A stretch of DNA of 64,000 nt from Vibrio gazogenes (GCF_023920225.1 NZ_CP092587.1:1116001-1180000), one strand, 5' to 3'. Counted from the first letter of the stretch, positions 33,767-43,617 are shown. The notes: generated by a model not told the origin, from the letters alone. Made by a program: numbers and translations.

Positions 33767-35607
33767 TACCTTCTATAACAGATATACATATCGATGAGCT
33801 TCAAGCTAAGACGGGACTGACTTTTGATCAAGAACGTCGAAAAGCCATAAAAGAGTTTAACGATATTCAAGCTTGTCCCGGTAGCGGTAAAACAACTCTT
33901 ATTGCTGCGAAATTAATACTGCTTGCAAAGAGTTGGAAACAAAATACTAGTGGTATATGTGTGCTTAGCCATACAAATGTAGCTAAAAATGAAATTGTTA
34001 GTCGATTGGAGAGTGATGAGTATGGTCGTAAACTTCTATCTTACCCTCACTTCATAGGTACGATTCAAGAGTTTGTTAATCGATTCCTAGCCTTACCTTT
34101 CTGTAGATCAAAGAGTATAGAAATTAAACGTATTGATGACGAAGTTTGCTTCAATTATATAGATAGTAAACTTTCTTGGAAGGCAAGAAGGTACTTGGAT
34201 GGGAAGCCAAAGGCTAGTATATCTAACTTGCAAATTAGATATGTTAACGGTGGGTTTAAAATAGTCGTTCCAGGCTTCAAAAAGACTTCTACGTCGGATA
34301 GCTATAAAAATTTGTATTCAATAAAAAAAGCAATGATGAAAGATGGTGTATTCTTTTATCGAGAGATGTTTGAGTATGCAAAGGCATATTTGGATATTAA
34401 CCCAAATGTAATAAGATCTATTCGGTCAAGGTTTCCGTTGGCACTTGTCGATGAGATGCAAGATACATCCTTCGTACAAGATGAAATAATTAACAAGATA
34501 TTTTCTTATGAAGGTGGCGCATTTCAACGATTAGGTGATTCTGATCAGGCAATATTTTCAGGTGGCGAGGAAGATAGTAGCAATAGCTATAATGATTTAC
34601 AGTTGCAGATTATAAATACGAGCCATAGATTTAACCCAAGTGTTGCCAATCTCGCTAGTAGACTGAGCACCAATAAGGTGAAACTTATTTCTAGTCAGTT
34701 AGTTAACAACGCTCAGCCACATACTATCTACATTGTTGATGAACAGAACAGGCCGAGAGTGCTTTCAGCCTTTGCACAATTGTGTGGGAATAACCTTCCG
34801 TTAGATGAGAAACATCCTATTAAGGCCGTCGGTGGAATAGGTAAGACGAAGCCAGAAGGTCTTACGATTAAACACTACTTTTCAAACTTTGATAAAAGCA
34901 ACTCTAGTAAAAATTTCAAACCAGACAAAATGATAGAATACTTCAGGAAGACTCAGAAGATCACTACATGTAATTCAGATGGTTACAAAATAGTGTTGGA
35001 TGGTATTCGTAGATTATTCTCTATTGCAGGTTTTGAATATATACCTTTATCTCAGTTGAAGGGCATGATCAAGGACAGCCCTAAGTGTAATGAAATTAAT
35101 CAAAAAATAATTGGCATTCAAAGTTCTGACCTTAACGATAGTCAAGGTTGGGGGCATAATATTAAGGAATTATTGACAGTTCTTGGCTTGTTGGATAAAT
35201 ATGCTTTGCTTACCGAGTTCATTTCATATGTGGCACCAATTGCTATAGCGGATAATGAATTTGTTCCAGTAAATATGTTTGTTGAAAGAGTAAATGGTCG
35301 TAACATCAGTATCGTGGTTGATACGATCCACGCTGTTAAAGGAGAAACGCATTCAGCGACTTTATTGCTAGAAACAAAATTCCATGAGTATGATGTACAT
35401 CAGATGTTGGATTATATTATTGGTGTTAAGAGTAAAAAGCCTACAGGTGTTCGAAAGCCTAAATTCATGAAGCAACTGTATGTCGCAATGACTAGACCAA
35501 AGCATCTAATTGGTATTGCAATTGATAAATCTAGAATTCCAGAAGCTAAGCGAAAAGTAGCTATTGAGAATGGGTGGAATATTGTAGATTTAACAGTTGG
35601 CAATTGA
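33763..35607 (+). CDS. gajB: Gabija GajB-type UvrD/Rep-like helicase
   Basis: A 614-aa SF1A helicase: Walker A ACPGSGKTTLIAAKL (residues 37-51), motif Ia LSHTNVAKNEI, DExx box LVDEMQDTS (near 225), motif V/VI DTIHAVKGETHSATLLL and LYVAMTRPKHL at the C-terminus. Its ATG overlaps the GajA stop, so the two are translated together in a 1:1 design. In Gabija, GajB senses DNA ends and activates GajA. AT-rich like the rest of this accessory block. UvrD-type helicases paired with OLD nucleases are diagnostic for Gabija. Confidence 0.88.
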   Translation: MIPSITDIHIDELQAKTGLTFDQERRKAIKEFNDIQACPGSGKTTLIAAKLILLAKSWKQNTSGICVLSHTNVAKNEIVSRLESDEYGRKLLSYPHFIGTIQEFVNRFLALPFCRSKSIEIKRIDDEVCFNYIDSKLSWKARRYLDGKPKASISNLQIRYVNGGFKIVVPGFKKTSTSDSYKNLYSIKKAMMKDGVFFYREMFEYAKAYLDINPNVIRSIRSRFPLALVDEMQDTSFVQDEIINKIFSYEGGAFQRLGDSDQAIFSGGEEDSSNSYNDLQLQIINTSHRFNPSVANLASRLSTNKVKLISSQLVNNAQPHTIYIVDEQNRPRVLSAFAQLCGNNLPLDEKHPIKAVGGIGKTKPEGLTIKHYFSNFDKSNSSKNFKPDKMIEYFRKTQKITTCNSDGYKIVLDGIRRLFSIAGFEYIPLSQLKGMIKDSPKCNEINQKIIGIQSSDLNDSQGWGHNIKELLTVLGLLDKYALLTEFISYVAPIAIADNEFVPVNMFVERVNGRNISIVVDTIHAVKGETHSATLLLETKFHEYDVHQMLDYIIGVKSKKPTGVRKPKFMKQLYVAMTRPKHLIGIAIDKSRIPEAKRKVAIENGWNIVDLTVGN

Positions 35608-36065
35608 TATTCACCCAATCATACTGGTTGAAAAATTGACACGCATAGCGAGAAACATCGCTTTGTCTATTACACATCTCAAATTTAACTTATCCGAAAT
35701 AGGCGCTTCTGGTGGCGGCCACTAACTCGAAAATGTCCAAAACCTTGTTACGATGGTGTGATTAGTTGTGTGATGTTGAAAGCTAACAGCGTCAGAGTAA
35801 GGTGCCGAGGGATCATGATTTTTCGGTCTTAACATGTAGGAGATTTTCTTTCGCTGCATTTAGGTTAAAGTAATAATTTGCTAACTTATGCTACACGTAT
35901 CACCAATTAAACTTCTGTCACTGAAAGCATAAATCGTCCTCAACTCATTTTGGTTGTTTTTTTACAGCGAAAAAGGGACAGGTTGTGTACGTTCGCAATC
36001 CCCGTAAACCATCCGCAAATAAATACGTTTTATACTTGCAGTCCGAATACTGATTTTCCGTAAGA
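35608..36065. other. gene-free boundary between Gabija and the Ugp-like operon
   Basis: About 460 bases with no credible gene. GC content rises toward the right side, suggesting that the edge of acquired DNA lies here. No direct repeat of a tRNA or ffs end was detected by eye. Confidence 0.4.
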
Positions 36066-36069
36066 TTAA

Positions 36070-36100
36070 ATCGCCCGATGGCTTTTGGCTATCAGGCGAT
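36070..36100 (-). terminator. terminator of the Ugp-like operon
   Basis: ATCGCC/GGCGAT arms extended by GAT/ATC around one mismatch enclose a GGCTTTTGGCT loop, 19 bp past the ATPase stop. TTTAATCTT follows on the minus strand. Confidence 0.65.
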
Positions 36101-36118
36101 GTTTTTGTTTTTGATGAG

Positions 36119-37246
36119 CTACTTCAAGACTTCTTCCGTCTCCAAATCAAATAAATGGCAATGCTTTGTCTTGAAATGAAGGTGAATGGTATCGCCGCTT
36201 TCTACCACTATCTCTGCGTCGAAGGGCAAGCGAGCGATCATCTTGTTGTCTTCAATGTTAAAGTAGAGATAAAGCTCGTTGCCCATGGATTCAACGACAT
36301 TGATTTTGTGCTGCTGAGTATTGGTGGCGCTTTGGGACTCATCTTGCAGAGCGATTTTGATGTGCTCAGGGCGAAAACCAAACCATACCCATTCGCCGTT
36401 GTGTCGACGTGCCAATTCTTGTTTGTCTTGTGGCAGCGCCCAGCAAGTGCCGCCTTCGCTTGTTACGCGCATCGTGCCATCACGTTCTGTGATTTTAGCT
36501 TTGATGATGTTCATTGCTGGTGAGCCGATAAAACCTGCTACAAACTTATTGGCTGGGTAACGATAGAGGTTCATTGGTGTATCGACCTGCATTATCTCAC
36601 CTTTATTCAATACACAAATGCGATCGCCCAGGGTCATGGCTTCCACCTGATCATGGGTAACGTAGATCATGGTCGCGTTCTGGCCTTCGGCTTTCAGATC
36701 GTTATGGAGTTGGGCGATGCTGACGCGAGTCGAGACGCGAAGTTTAGCGTCTAGGTTAGATAGTGGCTCGTCAAACAAGAATACATCTGGCTTTCTCACC
36801 ATCGCTCGGCCTAACGCCACGCGCTGACGTTGACCGCCAGACATCTCACCGGGTTTGTTTTGCAGTAGGTGTTCAATTTCTAGTGTTTTTGCCGCTTCAG
36901 CGATGCGCTTTTCTATTTCTGCCTTTGGTAGTTTTTGCTGCTTGAGACCAAATGCCATGTTCTCGTACACCGACATATGCGGGTAGAGCGCGTAGTTCTG
37001 GAATACCATTGAAATACCACGATCTTTTGGGGGCAGATCGTTTACTCGCTTGTCACCAATAAACACATCGCCAGAGCTGATCTCCTCAAGGCCGGCAATC
37101 ATGCGTAGCGTGGTGGATTTTGCACAGCCTGATGGCCCAACGAATACCATAAACTCTCCTTCACGAATATTAAGGTCGATACCATGTACTGCCTTAAAGC
37201 CGTTCGGGTAGGTCTTCTCTACCTTTTGCAAGGTTACTTCTGCCAT
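36119..37246 (-). CDS. UgpC/MalK-type ABC importer ATPase
   Basis: A 375-aa ATPase of carbohydrate or glycerol-3-phosphate importers: Walker A GPSGCAKSTTLR (note Ala where Gly is usual), signature MSGGQRQRVALGRAMV, Walker B VFLFDEPLSNLDAKLR and a C-terminal TOBE/MalK regulatory domain (about 240-375). It is the last gene of a six-gene operon (two permeases, binding protein, PHP phosphoesterase, HAD phosphatase, ATPase). The presence of both phosphatases makes a phosphorylated substrate, as for UgpC, more likely than a sugar. Confidence 0.87.
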   Translation of the reverse strand: MAEVTLQKVEKTYPNGFKAVHGIDLNIREGEFMVFVGPSGCAKSTTLRMIAGLEEISSGDVFIGDKRVNDLPPKDRGISMVFQNYALYPHMSVYENMAFGLKQQKLPKAEIEKRIAEAAKTLEIEHLLQNKPGEMSGGQRQRVALGRAMVRKPDVFLFDEPLSNLDAKLRVSTRVSIAQLHNDLKAEGQNATMIYVTHDQVEAMTLGDRICVLNKGEIMQVDTPMNLYRYPANKFVAGFIGSPAMNIIKAKITERDGTMRVTSEGGTCWALPQDKQELARRHNGEWVWFGFRPEHIKIALQDESQSATNTQQHKINVVESMGNELYLYFNIEDNKMIARLPFDAEIVVESGDTIHLHFKTKHCHLFDLETEEVLK

Positions 37247-37255
37247 GATTGTTCC

Positions 37256-37993
37256 TTAATCTAACTCATTGAATGCGCGAAGGTCGAAATGTGCAACAGA
37301 GGGGATCACTAAGTCCGCAACAGGTTCTAGCTCACTGCGTAATGCGGTGCCAGTGAGGACTCCCACTTTCTTTGCACCTGCATTGTGACCAAACTCCATG
37401 TCAGAAACCGTATCGCCAAACATGATCACCTCGTGAGGCTTAATACCGCATTGCTGACAGAAGGCATCAAGCAGAGCTGGTGCAGGCTTGGGCTCAATGT
37501 CGCCATCCGAGTAGCCGATGTAATCGAACAGCTCCGTCAGTCCAGACTGAGACAGTGAATAAAGCGTTGAGTCTTTGGTATCTGCGGTTGCAATACCAAG
37601 GTGCATGCCTTGCTGTTTTAAAGAGCTGAGCTTTTCCGTGACGCCGGGAAGTGCTTCAACCCAATCTGGGTTCTCTTTTACTTGGTTGTTGAACGCTGCT
37701 TTCGTTACTTTAGTGAACTCTTCAATCGAGACTTCTGGTTTCAGTAATTCAAACCAAGCTTGCGCGGTATCTTCTACAGGGTTGGATGCCAGCAAGCCGT
37801 GATTCAACACAACGTCGCCTTCTACGCCGATGGCGAAGAGTAACTCGGTAATCGTGATGTTTTGATTACCTTGGTGCAGGTCACTGTAGCCTTTTATCAT
37901 CTCGCTTGCACCGCGAGAGACGTTTAGCCAAAGATTGTGAAACTCTAGTAGGGTTCCGTCTTTATCAAACAATAGTGCTTTAAACTTCGTCAC
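37256..37993 (-). CDS. HAD-family phosphatase (phosphoglycolate-phosphatase-like)
   Basis: A 245-aa HAD hydrolase with motif I LLFDKDGTLLEF (nucleophile Asp and acid Asp, residues 9 and 11), motif II GIATADT, and motif IV VIMFGDTVSDMEFG. A cap domain lies between residues 20 and 95. Such enzymes remove phosphate from small metabolites. Its start lies inside the end of the PHP gene (14-bp overlap), so the two are translationally coupled and probably act in series on the imported compound. Confidence 0.85.
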   Translation of the reverse strand: MTKFKALLFDKDGTLLEFHNLWLNVSRGASEMIKGYSDLHQGNQNITITELLFAIGVEGDVVLNHGLLASNPVEDTAQAWFELLKPEVSIEEFTKVTKAAFNNQVKENPDWVEALPGVTEKLSSLKQQGMHLGIATADTKDSTLYSLSQSGLTELFDYIGYSDGDIEPKPAPALLDAFCQQCGIKPHEVIMFGDTVSDMEFGHNAGAKKVGVLTGTALRSELEPVADLVIPSVAHFDLRAFNELD

Positions 37994-39401
37994 TATTCAG
38001 TCGCTCCATAAGCTCACCCCAAGTATCCACTAAAGGTGTTTTAAAAATAGATTGGCTAGCATCGAACACAGGGTTGATACAGCCTTCGAATTCGTTGTTG
38101 TGTTGGCGACGAATGTCGATTCGACACCATTTATAACCCTCTGGAATTTCGAGAGTTTGAAACTGTTGAGATAGGACTATGCGAGATTGAACCTCACCAT
38201 TCATGACGACTTCAGCGATGTAGTCCAATGAGTCATCTAAGACGGAAAGCTCATAAGTCAGCGCACTTCCTTGAGTGTCTTGACCCGGCATGATGCTGCC
38301 TTGATTAATCTGAAAAGAGAGACCGCATTGACGCTCAAGATAGACATGACTATTACGCAGACCTGAGATGATGCCTTCACCACTTAAGCCGTGACTGAAT
38401 ACAAAAGTTGATGGGTCACCATAGATGGAGGGCTCAGTGGCTTTTGGATTACGCTCATGTGGTTCAAGGTGAGAATCGCTACCGCCAATAGCGGTAATGC
38501 GATGACCGCAGTTCCACATCTCGTTGAGCACTTTTATCGCTTCATCCGCCGCCTTTGCGGAGGTTGACCATGTTGGGTCACAACACACCTCAAAAGTAGA
38601 TATTTGGCTTAACTGGATGGCGTCGTAGTGCCAATGCCATGGCTTCATCATCGGGTGATTGATAGCAATGGCGCTTTGACCTGAGTCCGCTAGTGCCAAA
38701 CCGGCTTCAATAACCGCTGCACTGGTGTGTGTTACCTGTCGTAAATCGAGAGAACGTGCTGCACCGTGAACGTTGAAGTGCCCTAAGTCGGTCGTTACCT
38801 CAATACCTGGAAGGAAAAGACATTTCTCAGATTGAGGAAGTTTTGGCTGACAGATGTTGTGCTCAGTGAAAAAGAAGAAATCGAGCCCTTGAGATTCGAC
38901 GATGTTTTTCGCCGCTTCCAAGGAATTGTGTCCATCTGAAAGTTGAGTATGCGCATGAAGATCACCACGATACCAACGCGATTCTGAGTTTAAAATCTTG
39001 TTGTAATCGAATGTCAGTTGATGATTGGTATTAGCGACTTGAGTCAATGGTAATTGGCTGACTTTTGTCTCTGCATCAAAGGAGAAATCAACGTGATACT
39101 GCATCGGGCGTTCGCTGCGAAACTCCCCCTCAAGGTTGTAGAGTTCAATCGTCCACCTCCCGTGTGGCAGGTTGCCATCAAGCGCGCCAAAGCCTGAATT
39201 TTGTTTTTGGATGTGAAGTGACTTATGCGTCTTTTCAAACAGAACCTTGCCGCGAAAACCTTGGTTTGCATCATATACCGCCGCATAGAGAAAACCTTTG
39301 GTGACTGTGGTCCCGGTGACACTAACAGAATGGATACCCGCAGGAACATCAAAGCTAAGTTGAGTTCTGCCAAAGGTGAGCTCGCCATGAAATTGAGTCA
39401 T
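37980..39401 (-). CDS. PHP-domain metallohydrolase, CehA/McbA-like
   Basis: A 473-aa protein: a beta-rich N-terminal region (residues 1-135) and a PHP domain from about 140 with RGDLHAHTQLSDGHNS (first metal site), FFFTEHNICQP, INHPMMKPWHWHYD and GGSDSHLEPHERN. CehA/McbA-type PHP proteins hydrolyse phosphodiesters, carbamates or related esters. No signal peptide is seen, so it should act in the cytoplasm. Between a Ugp-like binding protein and a HAD phosphatase, it likely cleaves an imported phosphodiester to a monoester that the HAD enzyme then dephosphorylates; that is inference. Confidence 0.82.
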   Translation of the reverse strand: MTQFHGELTFGRTQLSFDVPAGIHSVSVTGTTVTKGFLYAAVYDANQGFRGKVLFEKTHKSLHIQKQNSGFGALDGNLPHGRWTIELYNLEGEFRSERPMQYHVDFSFDAETKVSQLPLTQVANTNHQLTFDYNKILNSESRWYRGDLHAHTQLSDGHNSLEAAKNIVESQGLDFFFFTEHNICQPKLPQSEKCLFLPGIEVTTDLGHFNVHGAARSLDLRQVTHTSAAVIEAGLALADSGQSAIAINHPMMKPWHWHYDAIQLSQISTFEVCCDPTWSTSAKAADEAIKVLNEMWNCGHRITAIGGSDSHLEPHERNPKATEPSIYGDPSTFVFSHGLSGEGIISGLRNSHVYLERQCGLSFQINQGSIMPGQDTQGSALTYELSVLDDSLDYIAEVVMNGEVQSRIVLSQQFQTLEIPEGYKWCRIDIRRQHNNEFEGCINPVFDASQSIFKTPLVDTWGELMERLNSDEV

Positions 39402-39433
39402 GAGATTTACCGAGTATTAGGTATGAATAAGAG

Positions 39434-39458
39434 ATAGCCCACCACTCAGGTGGGCTAT
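39434..39458 (-). promoter_or_regulatory. intra-operon hairpin after the binding-protein gene
   Basis: ATAGCCCACC and GGTGGGCTAT form a perfect 10-bp stem with a 5-nt loop between the binding-protein and PHP genes. It resembles the hairpin after the other importer's binding-protein gene and probably limits read-through or protects the upstream mRNA. Confidence 0.65.
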
Positions 39459-39464
39459 GACTTG

Positions 39465-40745
39465 TTATGAGCGGTTTGCTCTATCCAGTGCGCGCTGAGC
39501 TTTCTTAGCCGCTTGCTTAAGCGCTTTTTCTGCTGGCACGTTTTGGATTTCAATCTGGTCGGCTGCAACCTTTAGGGCGTCTATAATCTTGCCGTTTGTT
39601 GGATCAAGGAAGTCAGGTGTTGCCGTGGTTGCTTGTTTTAATGGTATCAGCGCTTGTGGATTATTCGCTGTGTAAGCTTGGTACTCAGGCACGTTTTTAA
39701 CGCTCATACGCACGGGGATGTAACCTGTAAACATTGACCACGCCGCCGTGTTTTTCGCATTGGTGTAGAACTTAACAAACTCAAACGCACCTTTTGCCGC
39801 TGTATCATCGGTGCCTTTTGGCATTACGTAAACCAATGCACCTGCTTGTGGTGATGCAGGATGATTACCCCAGCCAGGCTGTGTGGTTGCTGCAAGTTTG
39901 GTGAAGTCTAAATCGCCCTGATCACCTGATGAACCCGTGTAACCAAGCGCGTTGCCTTTCATTACGTCATCAATCGTTTTGTACCAATATTCCCAGCCTT
40001 GACCGCCATGGTGAACACGCATGATTTGGTCGTCGTGAATCCACTTACGAAAGCTATCCCAAACCTCAACCCATTCTTTGGAGTCGATAAGGACTTTTTT
40101 GCCATCATCACTGATCACTTTTGCACCGTTAGAGAACGCTGCATCCATCATGTTGTTGTAACCCCACATTGGCTCCCAACCATAAAAGGTGGTGTTGCCG
40201 TGGTCGTCGCGCTGAGTCACTTTCTCTGCCACTTTTGCAACACCTTGCCATGTGCTTAGGTCTTGTTCGTTGAAGCCGTTTTCTGCCAGAACTTGTTTGT
40301 TGTAGTAGAAAACCTGTGTTGTACCGTATGCCGGTAGACCGATGATGGTGCCATTTTCCGCTGTTACCTGATTTTTAAATGCACCGACAAAATCTGAGAA
40401 GTTAAATTCTTCGTCCATATATGGCGTGATGTCTCGGCTTAGACCGCGAAGGTACATTGCTTCTGCGCGGCTTGAATTGAGCAGCACCAGCTCTGGTGCT
40501 GTGTGAGACGCAAGGCCAGCTTGCAGTTTTTGGTAGGTCTCCGTGTAGTTCCCTTGCAGAGCAGGTTTAATCACGTATTCGTCTTGGCTTGCGTTAAATT
40601 CCTCAATCATTTTGGTCATCATTTGCTGGGGTTTAGTACCGCCGGAGTACCAGAAGTTAACCTCTGTTTTAGCCAATACATTGTGAGAGAACATCGAAGC
40701 GCCCGCTGCGCCAGCACATACTAATGCGAGAGTGTGTAGTTTCAT
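39465..40745 (-). CDS. UgpB-like periplasmic substrate-binding protein
   Basis: A 426-aa binding protein with a signal peptide (MKLHTLALVCAGAAGASMFS, cleavage after VLA). Class B/UgpB-type features include FWYSGGTKPQQMMTKMIEEF, LQGNYTETYQKLQAGLASHT and SMFTGYIPVRMS, all with counterparts in E. coli UgpB. The ligand is therefore probably a glycerophosphate-like or glycan compound. It lies 7 bp downstream of the permease gene and ahead of a hairpin. Confidence 0.87.
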   Translation of the reverse strand: MKLHTLALVCAGAAGASMFSHNVLAKTEVNFWYSGGTKPQQMMTKMIEEFNASQDEYVIKPALQGNYTETYQKLQAGLASHTAPELVLLNSSRAEAMYLRGLSRDITPYMDEEFNFSDFVGAFKNQVTAENGTIIGLPAYGTTQVFYYNKQVLAENGFNEQDLSTWQGVAKVAEKVTQRDDHGNTTFYGWEPMWGYNNMMDAAFSNGAKVISDDGKKVLIDSKEWVEVWDSFRKWIHDDQIMRVHHGGQGWEYWYKTIDDVMKGNALGYTGSSGDQGDLDFTKLAATTQPGWGNHPASPQAGALVYVMPKGTDDTAAKGAFEFVKFYTNAKNTAAWSMFTGYIPVRMSVKNVPEYQAYTANNPQALIPLKQATTATPDFLDPTNGKIIDALKVAADQIEIQNVPAEKALKQAAKKAQRALDRANRS

Positions 40746-40752
40746 TTTCTGT

Positions 40753-41661
40753 TTACTCTTTTACGCCATTATCGGCGATACCTGAAAGAATCGTCTTTTG
40801 GCAGATGATGAATAGAATCGATAAAGGCAGTACTGCGATGGTGCTCGCCGCCATAATTTGCGACCAGTTCAAGCCGTAGTTACCTTCTGCGATAAAGTAG
40901 TGGCGAATACCCGTAGCGATCAGGTTCAACTCTGGCGTTGTGATCACAAGGCTCGGCCACATGTAACTGTTGTAGTTAGTGATAAAGGTGATTAAAAACA
41001 GGGTAGCTACCGCTGCTTTGCATTGCGGTAGCAGGATTGCCCATAGAATTTTTAGCTCGCCAGCACCGTCGATACGCGCTGCTTCTATCAATGATGGATG
41101 AATCTTGATAAACACTTGGCGCAGATAGAACACACCAAAAATTGATGCTGCATTCGACACAATCAATCCCATGTGAGAATCAAGCAGATCAAGCTTTGCT
41201 AGCGTGATGTACGAAGGAATGTAGGTCACCGCACCCGGCAGCATGTAACATCCCATAACCACAAAGTAGATCACTGTTTTTGAGCGAAATTTCAGTTGAG
41301 TCAGCGCGTATGCAAACATCGCTGAGTTGATGATCACCAATAGCGTTGTGAACAGCGCTACGGTAAAGCTATTGAAAATGTATAAGCCAAATGGTGCGCT
41401 TTGGAATGTTTCGATAAACGTCTGCCAGTGGAATTTTTCTGGGATCAGGTTGAGTGGGCTAGCAAATATCTCATCATTGCTTTTTAGTGAGCCTGACAGC
41501 ATCCATAAAAATGGGAAGACCATGATGGTGCCACAAGTGATTAAAAACAGATGTTTTAGCCATGCCAGCAGTGATGAGCGAGCAATGCGAGTGGTTTCAG
41601 ATTGAGCATGCGTTGCTGCTGTCTTCGAACGTGGGTTCGCGTCCATAACTTGAGTTGTCAT
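40753..41661 (-). CDS. UgpE-like ABC importer permease
   Basis: A 302-aa inner-membrane subunit with six spans; the EAA loop is IEAARIDGAGELKILWAI, a near-perfect family match. The frame is open to 41829, but ATG 41661 (MTTQVMDANPRSK) follows AAGGA at 9 nt and avoids a long overlap with the upstream permease, which ends at 41672, so it was chosen. Confidence 0.87.
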   Translation of the reverse strand: MTTQVMDANPRSKTAATHAQSETTRIARSSLLAWLKHLFLITCGTIMVFPFLWMLSGSLKSNDEIFASPLNLIPEKFHWQTFIETFQSAPFGLYIFNSFTVALFTTLLVIINSAMFAYALTQLKFRSKTVIYFVVMGCYMLPGAVTYIPSYITLAKLDLLDSHMGLIVSNAASIFGVFYLRQVFIKIHPSLIEAARIDGAGELKILWAILLPQCKAAVATLFLITFITNYNSYMWPSLVITTPELNLIATGIRHYFIAEGNYGLNWSQIMAASTIAVLPLSILFIICQKTILSGIADNGVKE

Positions 41662-41671
41662 CGGTGAATCC

Positions 41672-42556
41672 TTAGTAATAAACCCAGCGTTTGCCGATGT
41701 AGGTGTTAGCCAATGCCAACAAACCTGTGATGATAAAAATAACCAGTGATGTTGCAGCGGCCGGTCCCATTTCGTAGCGCTCGAAGGCTTGTTGATAGAA
41801 CAAGTAGAGTAGTGTTCGAGTCTCACCACCAGGACCGCCCTGAGTCAGTATCTGGAACTGATCGAACGCCTGAACCGCAGTAATGATGTTGACTACCACA
41901 AGGAAAAACGTGGTGGGTGAAACCAGTGGCAATGTAATTTTGATAAAGCGAGTCAGGCTGCTGCAGCCATCAATCAGTGATGCTTCATAAAGGGATGATG
42001 GGATTTTGTTAAGCGCGCTGATGTAAAACAGCATTGTCCAGCCAATGGCTTGCCAAATGGTTACAATGATCACGGCGATCATGGCGGTATCTCCATTCTC
42101 CAACCATGCAATACGATTAAATCCCGCCGACATTAATAGTTGGTTTGCCAAGCCTGCCTTTGACTCAAATACCCAAGACCAAACAATTGAAACTGCAACC
42201 GTCGGTGTGATCCAAGGTGAGAAGATCACCGCACGATAAAACTGGCTTCCGGTAAAGTTTTTGTGCAACAACAGCGCGAAGATTAAGCCAAGAATGACGG
42301 TTGGAATCACCACGCCAAGCGAGAACCAAAAGGTGTTCAATAAGGCTTGGGTAAACTCGAAATCTTCAATCATGTATTGGTAGTTTTCGAATCCGATAAA
42401 GTTATAATCGGGGGAGATGTAATCCCAATCGGTAAAACTGATGTAGATGGAATAACCAAAAGGCAGTAGCCAAAACATGACTAGCGGTACCAGCAAAGGC
42501 GCAGTAAAAAGAAGCACCTTAAATCGGTTGGTCATCTGTTGTGAAAGGTCTGACAT
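41672..42556 (-). CDS. UgpA-like ABC importer permease
   Basis: A 294-aa inner-membrane permease with about six spans (first: VLLFTAPLLVPLVMFWLLPF) and the EAA loop SLYEASLIDGCSSLTRFIKI. It is the first gene of the six-gene Ugp-like operon, 102 bp downstream of the LysR gene on the same strand. Confidence 0.87.
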   Translation of the reverse strand: MSDLSQQMTNRFKVLLFTAPLLVPLVMFWLLPFGYSIYISFTDWDYISPDYNFIGFENYQYMIEDFEFTQALLNTFWFSLGVVIPTVILGLIFALLLHKNFTGSQFYRAVIFSPWITPTVAVSIVWSWVFESKAGLANQLLMSAGFNRIAWLENGDTAMIAVIIVTIWQAIGWTMLFYISALNKIPSSLYEASLIDGCSSLTRFIKITLPLVSPTTFFLVVVNIITAVQAFDQFQILTQGGPGGETRTLLYLFYQQAFERYEMGPAAATSLVIFIITGLLALANTYIGKRWVYY

Positions 42557-42658
42557 AACGTTCTCTTTGTTCTGTGCATTGGTTCAATTTAAGCGGGTAA
42601 TGTGACAAATCTGTGCGGCTGTTCTTTATATTTTTTATGGTGAGTCATAAGAAAATCT

Positions 42659-43543
42659 TTACTCAGACTCACCATGCTCAATTTGGTGATGAAGCCAGTC
42701 ACAGAAGAAGTTCACTTTGGCGTTTCGGCTGTGTTTGGTAATCAGATAGTGGCCAGATTCTGATGGCATCGAAGCCTCGACAGCCAAAACAAGGTCTTGG
42801 TTTTTAAGCTGTTCAGCGACGGCGAGTGAGCGAACAAGTAATACGCCAATGCCTTGCTTTGCTGCTTCGAGAGCATGTAGAGAGCTGCTGATTTCTAACT
42901 GGATTTGGGGAAGGTGAGCATCGAACTGGTTGTGGCTAAGCCACTGCATCAGACTCTCTTGATAACCTTTCACTTGAACAGCCGGCAGTTCGGAGAACTC
43001 ACATTGTGCTAACTGTTCGCGGTATTGTTGTTTAAACGCTGGGCTACACACCAATTGCCAATGTTCTTGGAATAATCGTTCGCAGTTTGTGTCTTCACTT
43101 TCGACCTTGCCGTTGGTTATCTCTATATCGACGTTTTCACAAGGGTTGGTAGATGGCCAGTCAACAAGCTGAATGTCTAAACGAATAAATGGGTAATTCT
43201 GATAAAAGCTAGACAGGCGAGGTAGCAACCAGTTATGACAAAAAGTGTGATTGACTATAAGACTTAAAACTTCGCTCTCTTTCTCACCAAATAAGATTTG
43301 AGTTTGCAGTTTCAGATGAGCTAATGAGCCTGACACGATGGGCTGATAACGCTGCGCAGCGGATGTGAGCTTCACCCCACGCTGTCCGCGATCAAACAAG
43401 GTGGTGCCGAGGAAGGTTTCTAAACTTTTGAGTTGCTGACTGACGGCAGCTTGAGTCACACATAGCTCGCGAGCGGCAGCGCCAATCGAGCCCAAACGTG
43501 CCACTGCCTCAAAAGCCACTAGTGCACGTAATGGAGGAAGCAT
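42659..43543 (-). CDS. LysR-family regulator (GcvA type)
   Basis: A 294-aa LysR protein: N-terminal helix-turn-helix (LRALVAFEAVARLGSIGAAA, LCVTQAAVSQQLKSLE) and a C-terminal effector domain resembling that of GcvA/AmpR. It sits directly upstream of, and in the same direction as, the Ugp-like operon and is a plausible regulator of it, though LysR regulators are more often divergent from targets. Its effector is unknown. Confidence 0.85.
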   Translation of the reverse strand: MLPPLRALVAFEAVARLGSIGAAARELCVTQAAVSQQLKSLETFLGTTLFDRGQRGVKLTSAAQRYQPIVSGSLAHLKLQTQILFGEKESEVLSLIVNHTFCHNWLLPRLSSFYQNYPFIRLDIQLVDWPSTNPCENVDIEITNGKVESEDTNCERLFQEHWQLVCSPAFKQQYREQLAQCEFSELPAVQVKGYQESLMQWLSHNQFDAHLPQIQLEISSSLHALEAAKQGIGVLLVRSLAVAEQLKNQDLVLAVEASMPSESGHYLITKHSRNAKVNFFCDWLHHQIEHGESE

Positions 43544-43617
43544 GGGGTTTACCTAGTTGCAATAAAAGAAGAAATTACTTCAACTAGGTTTCAGTTTTTA
43601 GAAGGGGATGTTGCAGA

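Noticed and set aside
31877..35607. PARIS or another OLD-linked defence system
   Set aside because: The second gene is a full UvrD-like helicase rather than a small TOPRIM/DUF4435 partner.
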